A stretch of 64,000 nucleotides of DNA from Novosphingobium sp. MW5 (GCA_025938935.1 JAPCWB010000001.1:3507001-3571000), one strand, 5' to 3'; positions 17,059-26,998 are shown, counted from the stretch's first letter. Made by a program: numbers and translations. Notes: a model not told the origin generated them from the sequence alone.

Positions 17059-19324
17059 TCGGCTTCCTCAAGCAGGGGCAGGCGGCGGAAACGGTATCCG
17101 GTCGCGGAAAACAGGGCATTGGCAATGGCGGGGGCAATGGCGGCAACGCCAAGTTCGCCCGGATCGGCGGGGGCCTCGCTGCTGTCGATCAGGTCGATCT
17201 CGATCGCCGGGACCTGCCCCAGCATCGGCAGGCCCAGGCCGGAGAGCCGTCCGGTAAGCGGTAGGCCTTCGGCATAGGCGGTAGAAGAACCGACCGCGAG
17301 GCCGAAGCCATAGACCAGCCCGCCTTCGATCTGTTGCAGGGCAATATCCCGGTTGATCACACGGCCCACGTCGACAGCGGCGGAAATACGGTCGAGCACC
17401 ACCCCGCCCTCGGGGTTCTTGCGCGCAGTGACGATCACCGCGATGCGTCCGCCCTGCTCTCCGCCGATGCGGTGGCAGGCGAGACCCTGCCCGCTGGCGT
17501 CATGCCCGCCGTTCCAGTTGGCAAGGCTCGATACCCGCAGCAGGCAGGCGGCCAGCCGAGGATCGCCGCCCAGCATTTCCATACGATAGGACAGCGCCTC
17601 TCGCTTGGCGGCATGGGCCAGCTCGTCGATGAAGCATTCGGTGAAGAAGGCGGTGTAGCCATGTGCCTGGCCCCGCATCCGCCCCGCCGGTAGGCCGGTC
17701 TTCACCGGCACATGATCCAGCGAGAAGTTGGCGAGCGCATAGGGCGGCACCGCGCCATCGACGGCCAGCGGATCCGCACTGCCATCGCTCTCGCGCATGG
17801 CTTCGAGCGGCGCCTGAACGTCGAACAGGCGGCGGCCGAACTGCCAACCTGAAGCCGGCGCGGCAATGCGTGTTTTCCAGCCCACGACCTGCCCGCCGGG
17901 ACTTGCAACCTTTGCCCAAAGCACGGCGGCGGCAGGGGTACGCGGCAGCGAGGCAAGGTGTTCCTGCCAGCGCGACCAGGTGAGCTGCACCGGCTTGCCG
18001 ACTTCCTTCGCGATCAGCGCGGCCTGCACCGCATGGCGATGATCGAGCCGCGCATCGAAGCTGCCGCCGGCGGGGACGGGATAGATCACGACGTCGATGG
18101 CCTTGAGGCCGAGCACTTCGGCCACCGCCTCGCGCGCGGCCTGCGGAGCCTGCGCCGCCAACCACAGTTCGCAGCGGCCATCGCGCAGGCGGACCGTGCA
18201 GCTTGCGGTTTCAAGCGTGCCGTGGAGCGCCGGGGATACGTCATAGCGCGCGACGAGGCTGGGCTTGGCCCCGATCGCCTCGTCCGGGTCCCCGGCGGTG
18301 AAAATCCGCTCGGTCACGCCCTTGCGCACCGACTTGTCGAGCGCGGTGAACAGGGCCTCGCTCTCCACGGCATTGCGGGTGGCGAAGCGCGGGGAGAGCA
18401 CTTCCAGCGCGCGGTTGGCGGCCCACCAGTTGTTCGCCACGGCAGCGAGCCAGCCCTCACCTTTCACCAGCTTCACATCGCCTGAGAACCCCTCGATGCG
18501 CTTCTCGTCATATCCGGCGAGGCGCGTATCGCCGACCGGGCCGTGCGCCACCGCGGCGAAAACCATGTCGGGCAGGCGCACGTCGCCGGCGAAGTTCGCC
18601 TGTCCCATGACCTTGCTCGGCGCGTCGAGCCGAGGGAACGGGTTGGCCCGACCCAGCGCCTTGCCAACCGCGCGGTCATTGGCGGGATCGCCCCGCAGCG
18701 CCGGGCTGGACGGCGGGGAAAGCGCGGCGGCATCCTCTGCCAGTGCGCCAAAGCCCAGCCGCTGCTTGCCATTCAGGGCAAAGCCGCCCTCGATCTTCAC
18801 TTCTTCTGCCGAAACGCCCCAGCGGTCTGCCGCAGCCTCCGCCAGCATTTCGCGCGCAGCGGCGGCGGCAAGGCGCAGCGGCGCTTCATAAGCGGCAACA
18901 CTGGTGCCTTCAGCCGTGACGTTGAACTTGCCGCGTTCGGCAAAGGAGCGGGCAAGGGCCGGGTCATCTCCCTCGGCGAGACCTGCGAGGGCCGGCATCC
19001 ACAGCTCCGCCCACTTTGCGGCGAGCGGCACATTGGCATAGGCACCGCTTGGCGGAGCGGGTTCCACCGCGACCTGCCGCCAATCCGCGCCCAGCTCCAT
19101 CGCGGCGATCTGGGGGAGCAGCGTCGTCACCCCCTGCCCCATTTCAAGCTGCGGCACGGCGATCGAGACCATGCCGTCCTTGCCGATCTTGAGCCATGCG
19201 CCGAATGCCCATTCCCCTCGCGCGGCTCGAGCGGCAGGGGGAAAGTGCGCGGCATCATGGCATAGGCAACGATCAGCCCGCCGCCGACCGCTGCCCCTGC
19301 CAGTATCCCGCGCCTAGTGACCAT
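17055..19324 (-). CDS. Xanthine dehydrogenase/isoquinoline oxidoreductase-like molybdopterin subunit, frameshifted near the N-terminus
   Basis: The corrected product would be about 756 residues. The ATG at 19324 gives MVTRRGILAGAAVGGGL, a Tat-like leader with twin Arg and a hydrophobic core. The frame then breaks: at 19214-19217 one G appears missing on the coding strand. Adding it restores EGEWAFGAWLKIGKDGMVSI and joins the long downstream frame (MVSIAVPQLEMGQGV, a molybdopterin-binding motif). The body resembles the large subunit of isoquinoline 1-oxidoreductase-type enzymes. The usual 2Fe-2S partner subunit is not adjacent. It precedes hemH with an ATGA overlap. Confidence 0.8.
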
Positions 19325-19340
19325 TACATTCCTACTGCTT

Positions 19341-19430
19341 CGTCATTGCGAGCCGCAGGCGAAGCAATCCAGAGCGGTCGCGCACAATCGCTCTGGATTG
19401 CTTCGTCGGCTTTGCCTCCTCGCAATGACG
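19341..19430. repeat. 90-bp intergenic palindromic repeat
   Basis: The outer arms CGTCATTGCGAG (19341-19352) and CTCGCAATGACG (19419-19430) are perfect inverted repeats. An inner perfect pair of 16 bp follows, GAAGCAATCCAGAGCG at 19361-19376 and its complement at 19389-19404. The element would form a long cruciform or RNA hairpin. The wording matches a class of interspersed extragenic repeats seen in many Proteobacteria. It sits between mrp and the xanthine-dehydrogenase-like gene. Confidence 0.9.
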
Positions 19431-19469
19431 AGATCCGGGGCTTCGAGGTCTTTGATCCACTCGCAGGCA

Positions 19470-20444
19470 TCAGCTGTTATCAAGCCACGTCAGAACCCGC
19501 TTGGCAATGGCGGCAAAGGCTTGCCCTTCGGGGCTATCCCCGGCGGCGGGAGGCTGTCCCGCGTCGCTGTCCTGCCGGATCTTGATGGTGAGCGGCACGC
19601 GGCCAAGGAAGCTCTCGCCCAGCCGGGCTGCTTCGGCCTCGGCTCCGCCCGAACCGAAGGGATCGGAAACCTCGCCGCAATGCGGGCACATGTAGCCGGC
19701 CATGTTCTCGACCATGCCGATCACCGGCACGCCCGCCTGGTTGAACAGCTGCATCGCGCGGGTCGCGTCGATCAGGGCAAGGTCCTGCGGGGTGGAGACG
19801 ATCACCGCGCCCGCCGGCTTGTGCCGCTGGAGCATGGTGAGTTGGACGTCGCCGGTGCCGGGCGGCAGGTCGACCACGAGGATCTCGGTATCGCCCCAGT
19901 CGGCATCGATCAGCTGGCCGAGCGCGCCGCTCGCCATCGGGCCGCGCCAGGCAATCGCGCGGTCGCCCTCGACAAGGTTGCCCATCGAAAGCACGCCGAG
20001 GCCGAAGGGGCTCTGGATCGGGATCAACTTGCTGTCCTGCGCGCGCGGCTTGATGCCTTCGGTCTGGAGCAGGCGCGGCTGCGAGGGGCCGTAGATGTCG
20101 GCATCGACCAGCCCCACCTTGCGCCCCATCCGCGCCATGGCGACGGCGAGGTTGGCCGACAGCGTGGACTTGCCCACCCCGCCCTTGCCCGATCCCACGG
20201 CGATGATCCGGCGCTGGACCTTGTCGGCGGTCATCGCGACGCGGACTTCGGAGACGCCTTCCCGCGCCAGCAGTGCCTCGCGCAGCGCGGCTTCGGTGCG
20301 CTCGCGTTCGATGGCATCGAGGCCGGAGACATCGGCGACAACCGTCGCCACGCCGTCCGCAAGGCGCAGGGCGGAGACCCGGGCGGCCAGCGCCGGCGGC
20401 AGGGCTGCCTTCAGATCGTCGCCATTGCTGCCAGTCATGTTCAT
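19470..20444 (-). CDS. mrp: Mrp/ApbC family iron-sulfur cluster carrier ATPase
   Basis: A 324-residue P-loop protein. There is a short N-terminal DUF59-like domain (residues about 15-85). The deviant Walker A GSGKGGVGKST and KVGLVDADIYGPSQPRLL follow. Near the C-terminus is the CxxC pair in YMCPHCGE that binds a bridging 4Fe-4S cluster. It delivers Fe-S clusters to apo-enzymes. Two Met codons (20444 and 20438) are possible starts. It is divergent from hflK across 144 bp. Confidence 0.94.
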   Translation of the reverse strand: MNMTGSNGDDLKAALPPALAARVSALRLADGVATVVADVSGLDAIERERTEAALREALLAREGVSEVRVAMTADKVQRRIIAVGSGKGGVGKSTLSANLAVAMARMGRKVGLVDADIYGPSQPRLLQTEGIKPRAQDSKLIPIQSPFGLGVLSMGNLVEGDRAIAWRGPMASGALGQLIDADWGDTEILVVDLPPGTGDVQLTMLQRHKPAGAVIVSTPQDLALIDATRAMQLFNQAGVPVIGMVENMAGYMCPHCGEVSDPFGSGGAEAEAARLGESFLGRVPLTIKIRQDSDAGQPPAAGDSPEGQAFAAIAKRVLTWLDNS

Positions 20445-20588
20445 GCCTTCCTGCTGTCCGGGGCTGCCCTTAGCCGGTGTCGGGCACGCTTGGAACAGGC
20501 GGCAGGCCTTGAATACCCCAAATTACCAATGCAAAAATCCGCGGACAGGCCCCTGTTAATTCCGCCGGGCGTTCCTATAACGAAGGCC

Positions 20589-21751
20589 ATGAAGATCATA
20601 AGCGATGCATTCGCGGGCGTGCGACTGGCCATGGCCGGACGCAAGTCTCCGTGGGGTTCGGGAAATCCGGGTGGAGGAGAAGGCGGCGAAACACCGCCGC
20701 AGGCCGGCGGCGGCGACGCTCCGCAAGGTCCTGCCGAACCGCCCAAGGGACCGCGCAATCCCTGGCTGCCTTCGGGCGGCGACGAGGGCCCGCGCCGCTC
20801 GGCCAGCATCGATGACATCCTGCGCCCGCGCAAGGGCGGCGGCGGTGGCGGCAAGGGCCCCGGCGGGTTCAACTTCCCGCCGCTGCCCCAGCGCCCCGAT
20901 GGCAAGTCCTGGGCCAAACCGGCAATCATAGCCGTGCTCGCCATCTGGCTGCTGTGGTCGACCACGCACCAGCTCGATTCCAAGCAGCAGGGCATCGTCA
21001 CCACGCTTGGCAAATACTCGCGCACCGTCGGCCCCGGCATCTCGATGACGCTGCCGCTGGCCGATCGAGACGATGAACGTCGAGGAAGTGACCTCGATCC
21101 GCAACGACCTCATCCCCACGGGTGAGGACGAAAAACTGATGCTGACCAGCGACCAGAACCTTGTGAACATCTCCTACCTGGTGCGCTGGAACATCAAGGA
21201 CCTGAAGCTTTACACCTACCAGCTCGACAAGCCGAACGAGACGGTGCGCGAAGTGGCCGAGGCCGCGATGCGCGCCGCCGTTGCCGAAGTGCCGCTGAAA
21301 GACGCGATGGGCGGTTCGGGCCGCCAGGCGGTAGAGGCGCAGGTGCGCACGCGGATGCAGGAAATCCTCGATGCCTATCAGTCGGGCATCAAGATCCTGG
21401 GTGTCGAGATCAAGAAGACCGACGCGCCCGAAAAGGTGATCGAGGCTTTCCAGCGCGTCACCGCCGCACAGCAGAATGCCCAGCAGGAAGTCACCTCGGC
21501 CCGCCAGTGGGCACAGCAGGTGATCAACCAGGCCCAGGGTAACGCGGCCGAGTTCGACAAGGTTTACGAGCAGTACAAGCTCGCTCCCGAAGTCACCCGC
21601 CGCCGCCTCTATTACGAGACCATGGAGCGCGTCCTGTCGAACAATGACAAGGTGATCATCGAGATCCGGCGGAGTCACGCCATACCTGCCGCTGCCGGAG
21701 GTGCGACGCACCCAGCCTGCGCAGCCCGCCCAGCCGCAGGGAGGCCAGTGA
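20589..21751 (+). CDS. hflK: HflK, FtsH protease regulator, with two frameshifts
   Basis: The corrected length is about 386 residues. A Gly/Pro-rich cytoplasmic N-terminus, a single helix (AIIAVLAIWLLWSTTHQL) and a Band 7/SPFH domain are clear. Two extra bases break it. A G at 21059-21060 turns expected LPLPIETMNVEEV into LPLADRDDER. An A at 21661-21664 prevents the expected end IESGGVTPYLPLPEV. With both removed, the frame ends at TGA 21749-21751, overlapping the hflC ATG (TGATG). HflK and HflC form a periplasmic cage around FtsH. Confidence 0.88.
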
Positions 21752-22608
21752 TGCTGACCCGTTTGTTCGAAGAGCAGAAGGCCGTGCTGGTCTCGGTGGT
21801 GATTGCGGCTGTCGTCGCGCTGTCCACCGTGGTCATCATCCCGGAAACCCAACAGGCCGTGGTCATGCGGCTGGGTGAGCCTGACCGCGTGATCAACCGC
21901 TTCCAGCCGGGCAAGGACTTCGGCAGCACCGGCGCGGGCGTTACCTGGCGCCTGCCCTTTGCCGAAACTGTCGTTCGCATCGACAAGCGCATGCTGACCG
22001 TCCCGATGGAGCGCCAACAGGTGCTCTCGATCGACCAGCAGCCGCTGGAAGTGGACGCCTATGCCCGCTTCCGCATCATCGATCCCGCCCTGATGGTCCG
22101 CTCCGCCGGCTCCACCGAGCGCGTGATCATGCAGTTGCAGCCGATCTTCTCCTCGGTCCTGCGGCAGGAACTCGGCAAGCGCACGTTCCAGTCGCTGCTG
22201 ACGGCGGAGCGCGGCCAGGCGATGATCAACATCCGCAACAACCTCGATACCCAGGCGCGCGAATACGGTGCGCAGGTGATCGACGTGCAGATCAAGAGCG
22301 CCGACCTTCCCGCCGGCACGCCGCTGGAAAGCGCCTTTGCCCGCATGACCGCCGCCAAGGATACCGAGGCAACAACGATCATCTCGCAGGGGCAGAAGAA
22401 CGCACAGCTGATCCGTGCCGATGCCCAGGCGCAGTCGGCGCAGATCTATGCCAACTCGTTCGGCAAGGATCCGGCGTTCTACGATTTCTGGCGCGCGATG
22501 CAGAGCTATGACGCGACCTTCTCCAACCAGAAGAATCCCGGCAAGTCGACCATCCTGCTCTCGCCCGACAGCGATTACCTGCGCCAGTTCCGCGGAAAGG
22601 GGAACTGA
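21751..22608 (+). CDS. hflC: HflC, FtsH protease modulator
   Basis: A 285-residue membrane protein. There is an N-terminal helix (VLVSVVIAAVVALSTVVIIP), then the SPFH domain (TQQAVVMRLGEPDRVI) and a C-terminal Ala/Gln-rich coiled-coil with QGQKNAQLIRADAQAQSAQI. I start it at the ATG at 21751, which overlaps the corrected hflK stop. The raw open frame runs in from 21073 only because hflK is frameshifted; it is not a real fusion. It is followed after 105 bp by a Deg protease gene, a common alphaproteobacterial order. Confidence 0.95.
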   Translation: MLTRLFEEQKAVLVSVVIAAVVALSTVVIIPETQQAVVMRLGEPDRVINRFQPGKDFGSTGAGVTWRLPFAETVVRIDKRMLTVPMERQQVLSIDQQPLEVDAYARFRIIDPALMVRSAGSTERVIMQLQPIFSSVLRQELGKRTFQSLLTAERGQAMINIRNNLDTQAREYGAQVIDVQIKSADLPAGTPLESAFARMTAAKDTEATTIISQGQKNAQLIRADAQAQSAQIYANSFGKDPAFYDFWRAMQSYDATFSNQKNPGKSTILLSPDSDYLRQFRGKGN

Positions 22609-22713
22609 CGTCGGTTTGCGCGGTTCAGAGCGCTGTCATTCAATGTGCGTTCATCCTGTTCGGCGTGAATCCGGCGCGGGGACACGAGACAAAGACGAAG
22701 GAAACCAGAGGAC

Positions 22714-24246
22714 GTGAAGCCCGTGAAATATGCCTATGGAGTGACGTCGGCCCTGCTGCTTGGCGGCGCCGCGATTTCGCTGGCCACCGGCGTTCCCGCC
22801 GGGGCCCAGGTTGCCCAGAACGATGCCGGAGCGATGGGCCAGATCGTGCCTCGCGCCGGTGCGCCCGGCAGCTTTGCCGAACTTACCCAGCAGTTGCAGC
22901 CGGCCGTGGTCAACATCTCCACGCGCCAGAAGGTGCGCGTGCAGGCGACCAACCCGTTTGCCGGGACTCCCTTCGGCGACCTGTTCGGCGGCGGCCCCAG
23001 CGGGCCGCAAACCCGTGAAGCGCAGTCGCTCGGCTCGGGCTTCATCGTTTCGGCGGACGGCTATGTCGTCACCAACAACCACGTGATCAGCGCCGAGGGC
23101 CAGGGCCAGGTCGGATCGATCACCGTGACCATGCCCGATGGCACCGAATATCCCGCCAAGCTGGTCGGCAAGGACGCGCAGTCGGACCTTGCCGTGCTGA
23201 AGATCAGCGCGGCCAAGCCCCTGCCGTTCGTGACCATGGGTGACAGCCGCAACGCCCGCGTGGGTGACTGGGTGATCGCAATCGGCAATCCCTTCGGGCT
23301 TGGCGGCACGGTTACCGCCGGTATCGTTTCGGCCGTCTATCGCAACACCGGCGCGGGCGGCGCCTATGACCGCTACCTGCAGACCGACGCCTCCATCAAC
23401 CGGGGCAATTCGGGCGGCCCGCTGTTCGACATGAAGGGCGAGGTAATCGGCATCAACAATGCCATCTTCTCGCCCACCGGCGGCTCGGTCGGCATCGGCT
23501 TTGCCATTCCTTCCGAAACCGCCAAGCCCATCGTCGACAAGCTGATCCGCGGCGAAGCGATCGAGCGCGGCTACCTCGGTGTACAGATCGCCCCGATGAC
23601 CGAGGATCTCGCCGATTCGCTCGGCCTGCCGCACAACCGCGGTGAGATCGTGCAGTCGGTGGTCGATGGCGGCGGTGCCAGCAAGGCCGGACTTGAGCCC
23701 GGCGACATCGTGACCAAGGTCAATGGCAAGGACGTGACGCCCGAACAGACTCTGTCGTTCATCGTCGCCAATACGGCCCCCGGCTCGCGCATTCCGATCG
23801 AGATCATGCGCGACGGCAAGCGCATGACGCTGACCGCCACGGTGGGCAAGCGTCCGAGCGACGAGGAACTGGCTCAGCAGAGCTTCGGACAGCAGGCACC
23901 TGATACCGATCCGTTGGACGGCAAGCCTTCGGTCGACGGTGTGATCGAAAAGGCGCTCGGCTTCTCGGCCGTTCCGATGACCCCGCAGATCGCCGGCAAC
24001 CTTGGCGTGGCCAGCAACACGCAGGGCATGGTCGTGACCAAGATGGTCGATCCGTCGAGCCACGCGGCGCAGGTCGGCCTGCAGCGCGGCGATATCATCC
24101 TCTCGGCCAATTACCGCCCGGTGCCAACGGCAGCGGCCTTCGAGGCCGTGCTCGCGGAAGCCAAGGCGGCCAACCGCCCGTCGGTCCTGCTGCGCATCCT
24201 GCGCCGCGGCCAGCCGGCAGCCTATATCCCGATCCGCCTGCGCTGA
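22714..24246 (+). CDS. Do/DegP-type periplasmic serine endoprotease
   Basis: A 510-residue protein with a signal peptide at 1-32 (ending PAGAQ). The trypsin-like domain has the triad His123 in NNHVIS, Asp158 in SDLAVL and Ser233 in RGNSGGPLF. Two PDZ domains follow at about residues 285-375 and 405-500. The GTG at 22714 has AGAGG eight bases upstream; a second GTG at 22723 is possible. It degrades or refolds misfolded envelope proteins. It follows hflKC and ends in a strong terminator. Confidence 0.95.
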   Translation: MKPVKYAYGVTSALLLGGAAISLATGVPAGAQVAQNDAGAMGQIVPRAGAPGSFAELTQQLQPAVVNISTRQKVRVQATNPFAGTPFGDLFGGGPSGPQTREAQSLGSGFIVSADGYVVTNNHVISAEGQGQVGSITVTMPDGTEYPAKLVGKDAQSDLAVLKISAAKPLPFVTMGDSRNARVGDWVIAIGNPFGLGGTVTAGIVSAVYRNTGAGGAYDRYLQTDASINRGNSGGPLFDMKGEVIGINNAIFSPTGGSVGIGFAIPSETAKPIVDKLIRGEAIERGYLGVQIAPMTEDLADSLGLPHNRGEIVQSVVDGGGASKAGLEPGDIVTKVNGKDVTPEQTLSFIVANTAPGSRIPIEIMRDGKRMTLTATVGKRPSDEELAQQSFGQQAPDTDPLDGKPSVDGVIEKALGFSAVPMTPQIAGNLGVASNTQGMVVTKMVDPSSHAAQVGLQRGDIILSANYRPVPTAAAFEAVLAEAKAANRPSVLLRILRRGQPAAYIPIRLR

Positions 24247-24272
24247 TCGTCAGACAGGCCTGACAAAAGAAG

Positions 24273-24306
24273 GCCCCCGTCACTAGCCGGTGACGGGGGC
24301 TTTTCT
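24273..24306 (+). terminator. Rho-independent terminator after the Deg protease
   Basis: A perfect 11-bp stem, GCCCCCGTCAC with GTGACGGGGGC, closes a 6-base loop and is followed by TTTTCT. Upstream AAAAGAAG gives a weaker T-rich tail on the opposite strand, so it may also stop transcription of the convergent PBP1A gene. Confidence 0.93.
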
Positions 24307-24334
24307 ATTGCCAGGCTGGCCGGAAAGGGACCGC

Positions 24335-26479
24335 TCAGTTGCCCTGTTGCGGCGGCTGGTCCCCTCGCCGCACGCGTACGCTGTCCCGGCCATTGTCACG
24401 TCCGCCGGTGGCATTGTTGAGGAAGTCCTCATCCGCCGCACGCGGCGGCAGGCCACCGTCCTCGGGCCGGCCCGGAGCATCACCCGGGCGCGGGCGCTGG
24501 TTCTGCTGCGGCTCGATCAGATTTCCTTCCTCATCGACGAAGGAATAGTCCGAAGGCGCCGCCATGATCGCTTCGTCATCGGGCTCGAGCTGCCAAGCCG
24601 GAAGCTTGAGATCGGTGTCGAACTTCTCGACCGGGCGCTTGGCCACGGCGAACTTCATGAACTGGGCAAAGGCGCGCGCCGGTGCCGTGCCGCCCTGCAG
24701 GCCGGGAACGGGCCCGGCATCGTCGCGGCCCATCCACACGCCGGTGGTGATGCCGCTGGAGAAGCCAAGGAACCAGCCGTCCTTGTTCGACGAAGTGGTA
24801 CCGGTCTTGCCCGCAACCGGGCGGCCGATCTGAGCCGCATGGCCGGTGCCGACGCTGACCGCAGTCTGCAGCAGGTCGGTGATCCCGGCGATGACATAGC
24901 CCGGCACGATCGGCTGGGCGCTCGGCGCGGCGCGCTGGTAGATGGTGCGGCCGTCGGTCGTCACGACCTTGGCAATGCCATAGGGATCGATCGGCACGCC
25001 CTTGGCCGAAACGGTGGCAAAGGCGCGCGTCAGGTCGATTACCCGCACTTCCGAGGAACCGAGCACCATCGAGGGCATGGTATTGACCGGCGTGGTGATG
25101 CCGAAGCGCCGCGCCACACCGGCAATCGCGCCAAAGCCGACCTCGTTGCCGAGCTGTGCGGCGACCGTGTTCTTCGAATAGGCAAAGGCCGTGCGCACGT
25201 CGATCTGGCCGGCATAGGTCCCGCCCGAGTTGCGCGGCGTCCAGCCGTCGATCGTGACGGGTTCATCGACCACGGCGTCGTCGGGCTTGTACCCGGCTTC
25301 CAGCGCGGCGAGGTAGACGAACAGCTTGAAGGCCGATCCCGGCTGGCGCACGGCCAGCGTCGCGCGGTTGTAGTTCGATGTGACGTAGTCCGTGCCGCCG
25401 ACCATGGCGAGGATTGCCCCGTCGCGGTCCATCGAGACCAGCGCCCCCTGCGCCCCCTTGGGCACGTTGGCGACGATCGACTTGGTCGCGGCGTCCTGCA
25501 TGGCCGGGTCAAGCGTGGTCCAGACCTCGATCGGGTCGGTGTTTTCCGGCACCAGGATATCGAGCTGCGGCAGGGCCCAGTCGGTGAAGTAACGCACCGA
25601 GTTCTTGCCGCCCTCAGGCGCGAACTTCACCTTGGCGAAATCGAGCGAGGAGGCCTCGGACGAGCTGATCGCCTCGTTCTCGACCATGGTCTGCAAAACG
25701 ACCTTTGCGCGGCCGACCGCGGCCTGCTCGTCCGCCGTGGGAGAATAGTGCGAGGGCGCCTTAACGAGGCCCGCGATGATTGCCGCCTCTGGCAGGGTGA
25801 TTTCTTCCGCCGCGTGGCCGAAGAACTTGCGGCTCGCCGCATCGATGCCATAGGCGCCGCCGCCGAAATAGACCTTGTTGAGATAGAGTTCGAGGATCTC
25901 GTCCTTCGAGAACTTCGTCTCCAGCGCCATGGCCCAGACAGCTTCGTTGAGCTTGCGGGTCATGGTGCGGCTGTTGTTTAGGAACAGGTTGCGGGCGAGC
26001 TGCTGCGTGATCGTAGAGGTCGCGCGCATCGACTTGCCGCTGGTCACCGAGACATAGACCGCGCGCATCAGGCCGAGCGGGTCGATACCGAAATGGCTGT
26101 AGAACCGACGGTCCTCGACCGAGGTCATCGCCGCCGGCATGACCTTGGGGATGTTCTTCATCGGGACCCACTTGCCGTAGCTGGGGCCCATGTTGAACAG
26201 CTCGGTTCCGTCGCGCGCGCGGACCAGGATGGTCTGGCCCGACTGGCTGCGCTTCAGTTCCTCATAGCTGGGGATCGACTGCGCGGTGAAGGCCACGGCC
26301 ACGCCAAGGAAGATCGCGCCGAGCACCGCCAGCGCAATTCCCCACATGACCAGCTTGCGAAACCAGCCGCGCTTTTTCTTCTGCTTCTTGCCTGAGGGCG
26401 GCGGGGGCGGAGGCGGAGTGCTTCCGGCCCCAAGGCTTTGCCTGATGGCGCTGCGTGCCATGTGTAGTTGCGTTCCCAT
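24335..26479 (-). CDS. Penicillin-binding protein 1A, bifunctional glycosyltransferase/transpeptidase
   Basis: A 714-residue class A PBP. It has a Pro-rich cytoplasmic tail, a membrane helix at about 43-66 and a GT51 domain with Glu122 in EDRRFYSHFG and TITQQLARNLFLNN. The transpeptidase domain has SxxK at Ser382-Lys385 (SAFK), SKN at 435-437 and KTG at 558-560, so all catalytic motifs are intact. It polymerises and cross-links peptidoglycan. Met7 (26461) is an alternative start. The C-terminal tail is rich in Pro, Arg, Gly and Gln. Confidence 0.95.
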   Translation of the reverse strand: MGTQLHMARSAIRQSLGAGSTPPPPPPPSGKKQKKKRGWFRKLVMWGIALAVLGAIFLGVAVAFTAQSIPSYEELKRSQSGQTILVRARDGTELFNMGPSYGKWVPMKNIPKVMPAAMTSVEDRRFYSHFGIDPLGLMRAVYVSVTSGKSMRATSTITQQLARNLFLNNSRTMTRKLNEAVWAMALETKFSKDEILELYLNKVYFGGGAYGIDAASRKFFGHAAEEITLPEAAIIAGLVKAPSHYSPTADEQAAVGRAKVVLQTMVENEAISSSEASSLDFAKVKFAPEGGKNSVRYFTDWALPQLDILVPENTDPIEVWTTLDPAMQDAATKSIVANVPKGAQGALVSMDRDGAILAMVGGTDYVTSNYNRATLAVRQPGSAFKLFVYLAALEAGYKPDDAVVDEPVTIDGWTPRNSGGTYAGQIDVRTAFAYSKNTVAAQLGNEVGFGAIAGVARRFGITTPVNTMPSMVLGSSEVRVIDLTRAFATVSAKGVPIDPYGIAKVVTTDGRTIYQRAAPSAQPIVPGYVIAGITDLLQTAVSVGTGHAAQIGRPVAGKTGTTSSNKDGWFLGFSSGITTGVWMGRDDAGPVPGLQGGTAPARAFAQFMKFAVAKRPVEKFDTDLKLPAWQLEPDDEAIMAAPSDYSFVDEEGNLIEPQQNQRPRPGDAPGRPEDGGLPPRAADEDFLNNATGGRDNGRDSVRVRRGDQPPQQGN

Positions 26480-26562
26480 CCTCTGGCAGCAAGATTACCG
26501 CCCGTCCCGCGGCCCATACTAGGGCAAAGGCAACGCTGCGTTAATGGCCAATCTTCTGGCTG

Positions 26563-26958
26563 TCACTCGGGTTCGAAGTCGAGGCTCGCCGAATTGATGC
26601 AATAGCGCAGGCCGTTGGGCCCCGGACCATCGGGGAACACGTGGCCGAGGTGGCCTTCGCACTTGGCGCAGCGCACTTCGGTGCGGACCATGCCGTGGGC
26701 GGTATCGCGCAGTTCCTCGACCGCCTCATCCGCGACCGGTGCGGTATAGCTCGGCCAGCCGGAGCCCGAATTGTACTTGGTCTCGCTGGCAAACAGCGGC
26801 GCGCCGCAGCCGGCGCACTTGTACATGCCGTGCTGCTTGTTGCTCTCATACTTGCCGGTAAAGGCCCGCTCGGTCCCGCCTTCGCGCAGCACGTGGTACT
26901 GCTCGGGCGTCAGCTTTTGGCGCCATTCGCTATCGCTCAGGTCGATCTTGTCGGTCAT
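26563..26958 (-). CDS. msrB: Peptide-methionine (R)-S-oxide reductase
   Basis: A 131-residue enzyme that repairs the R-epimer of methionine sulfoxide. Zn is bound by two CxxC pairs (CAGC and CAKC). The catalytic Cys is residue 120 in [22 protein letters not shown] and [12 protein letters not shown] are family signatures. The ATG at 26958 is used; the longer open frame to 27105 is shadow of the upstream gene. It is 40 bases downstream of nfeD on the same strand, so probably in one operon. Confidence 0.96.
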   Translation of the reverse strand: MTDKIDLSDSEWRQKLTPEQYHVLREGGTERAFTGKYESNKQHGMYKCAGCGAPLFASETKYNSGSGWPSYTAPVADEAVEELRDTAHGMVRTEVRCAKCEGHLGHVFPDGPGPNGLRYCINSASLDFEPE

Positions 26959-26998
26959 CTGTTTCTCCGTACGCCTGCCGCCCGGGTGCCATATGGGG

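Noticed and set aside
15901..17277. A 458-codon plus-strand frame opposite hemH
   Set aside because: Antisense to a ferrochelatase with full motifs; no start context or domain.
21059..21664. Programmed frameshifting in hflK
   Set aside because: No slippery heptamer or stimulatory hairpin is seen, and both events are insertions that would need opposite shifts from any known +1 or -1 site.
21073..22608. A 511-residue open frame that looks like an HflK-HflC fusion
   Set aside because: It depends on two single-base insertions in hflK. Correcting them gives two normal-length proteins with a TGATG overlap.
22651..24063. A 470-codon minus-strand frame opposite the Deg protease
   Set aside because: It has no recognisable motif and mirrors a well-supported protease gene.
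24290..25981. A 563-codon plus-strand frame opposite PBP1A
   Set aside because: It is antisense to a protein with all catalytic motifs intact. Long antisense frames are expected in GC-rich DNA, and its translation is His/Arg-rich with no domain.
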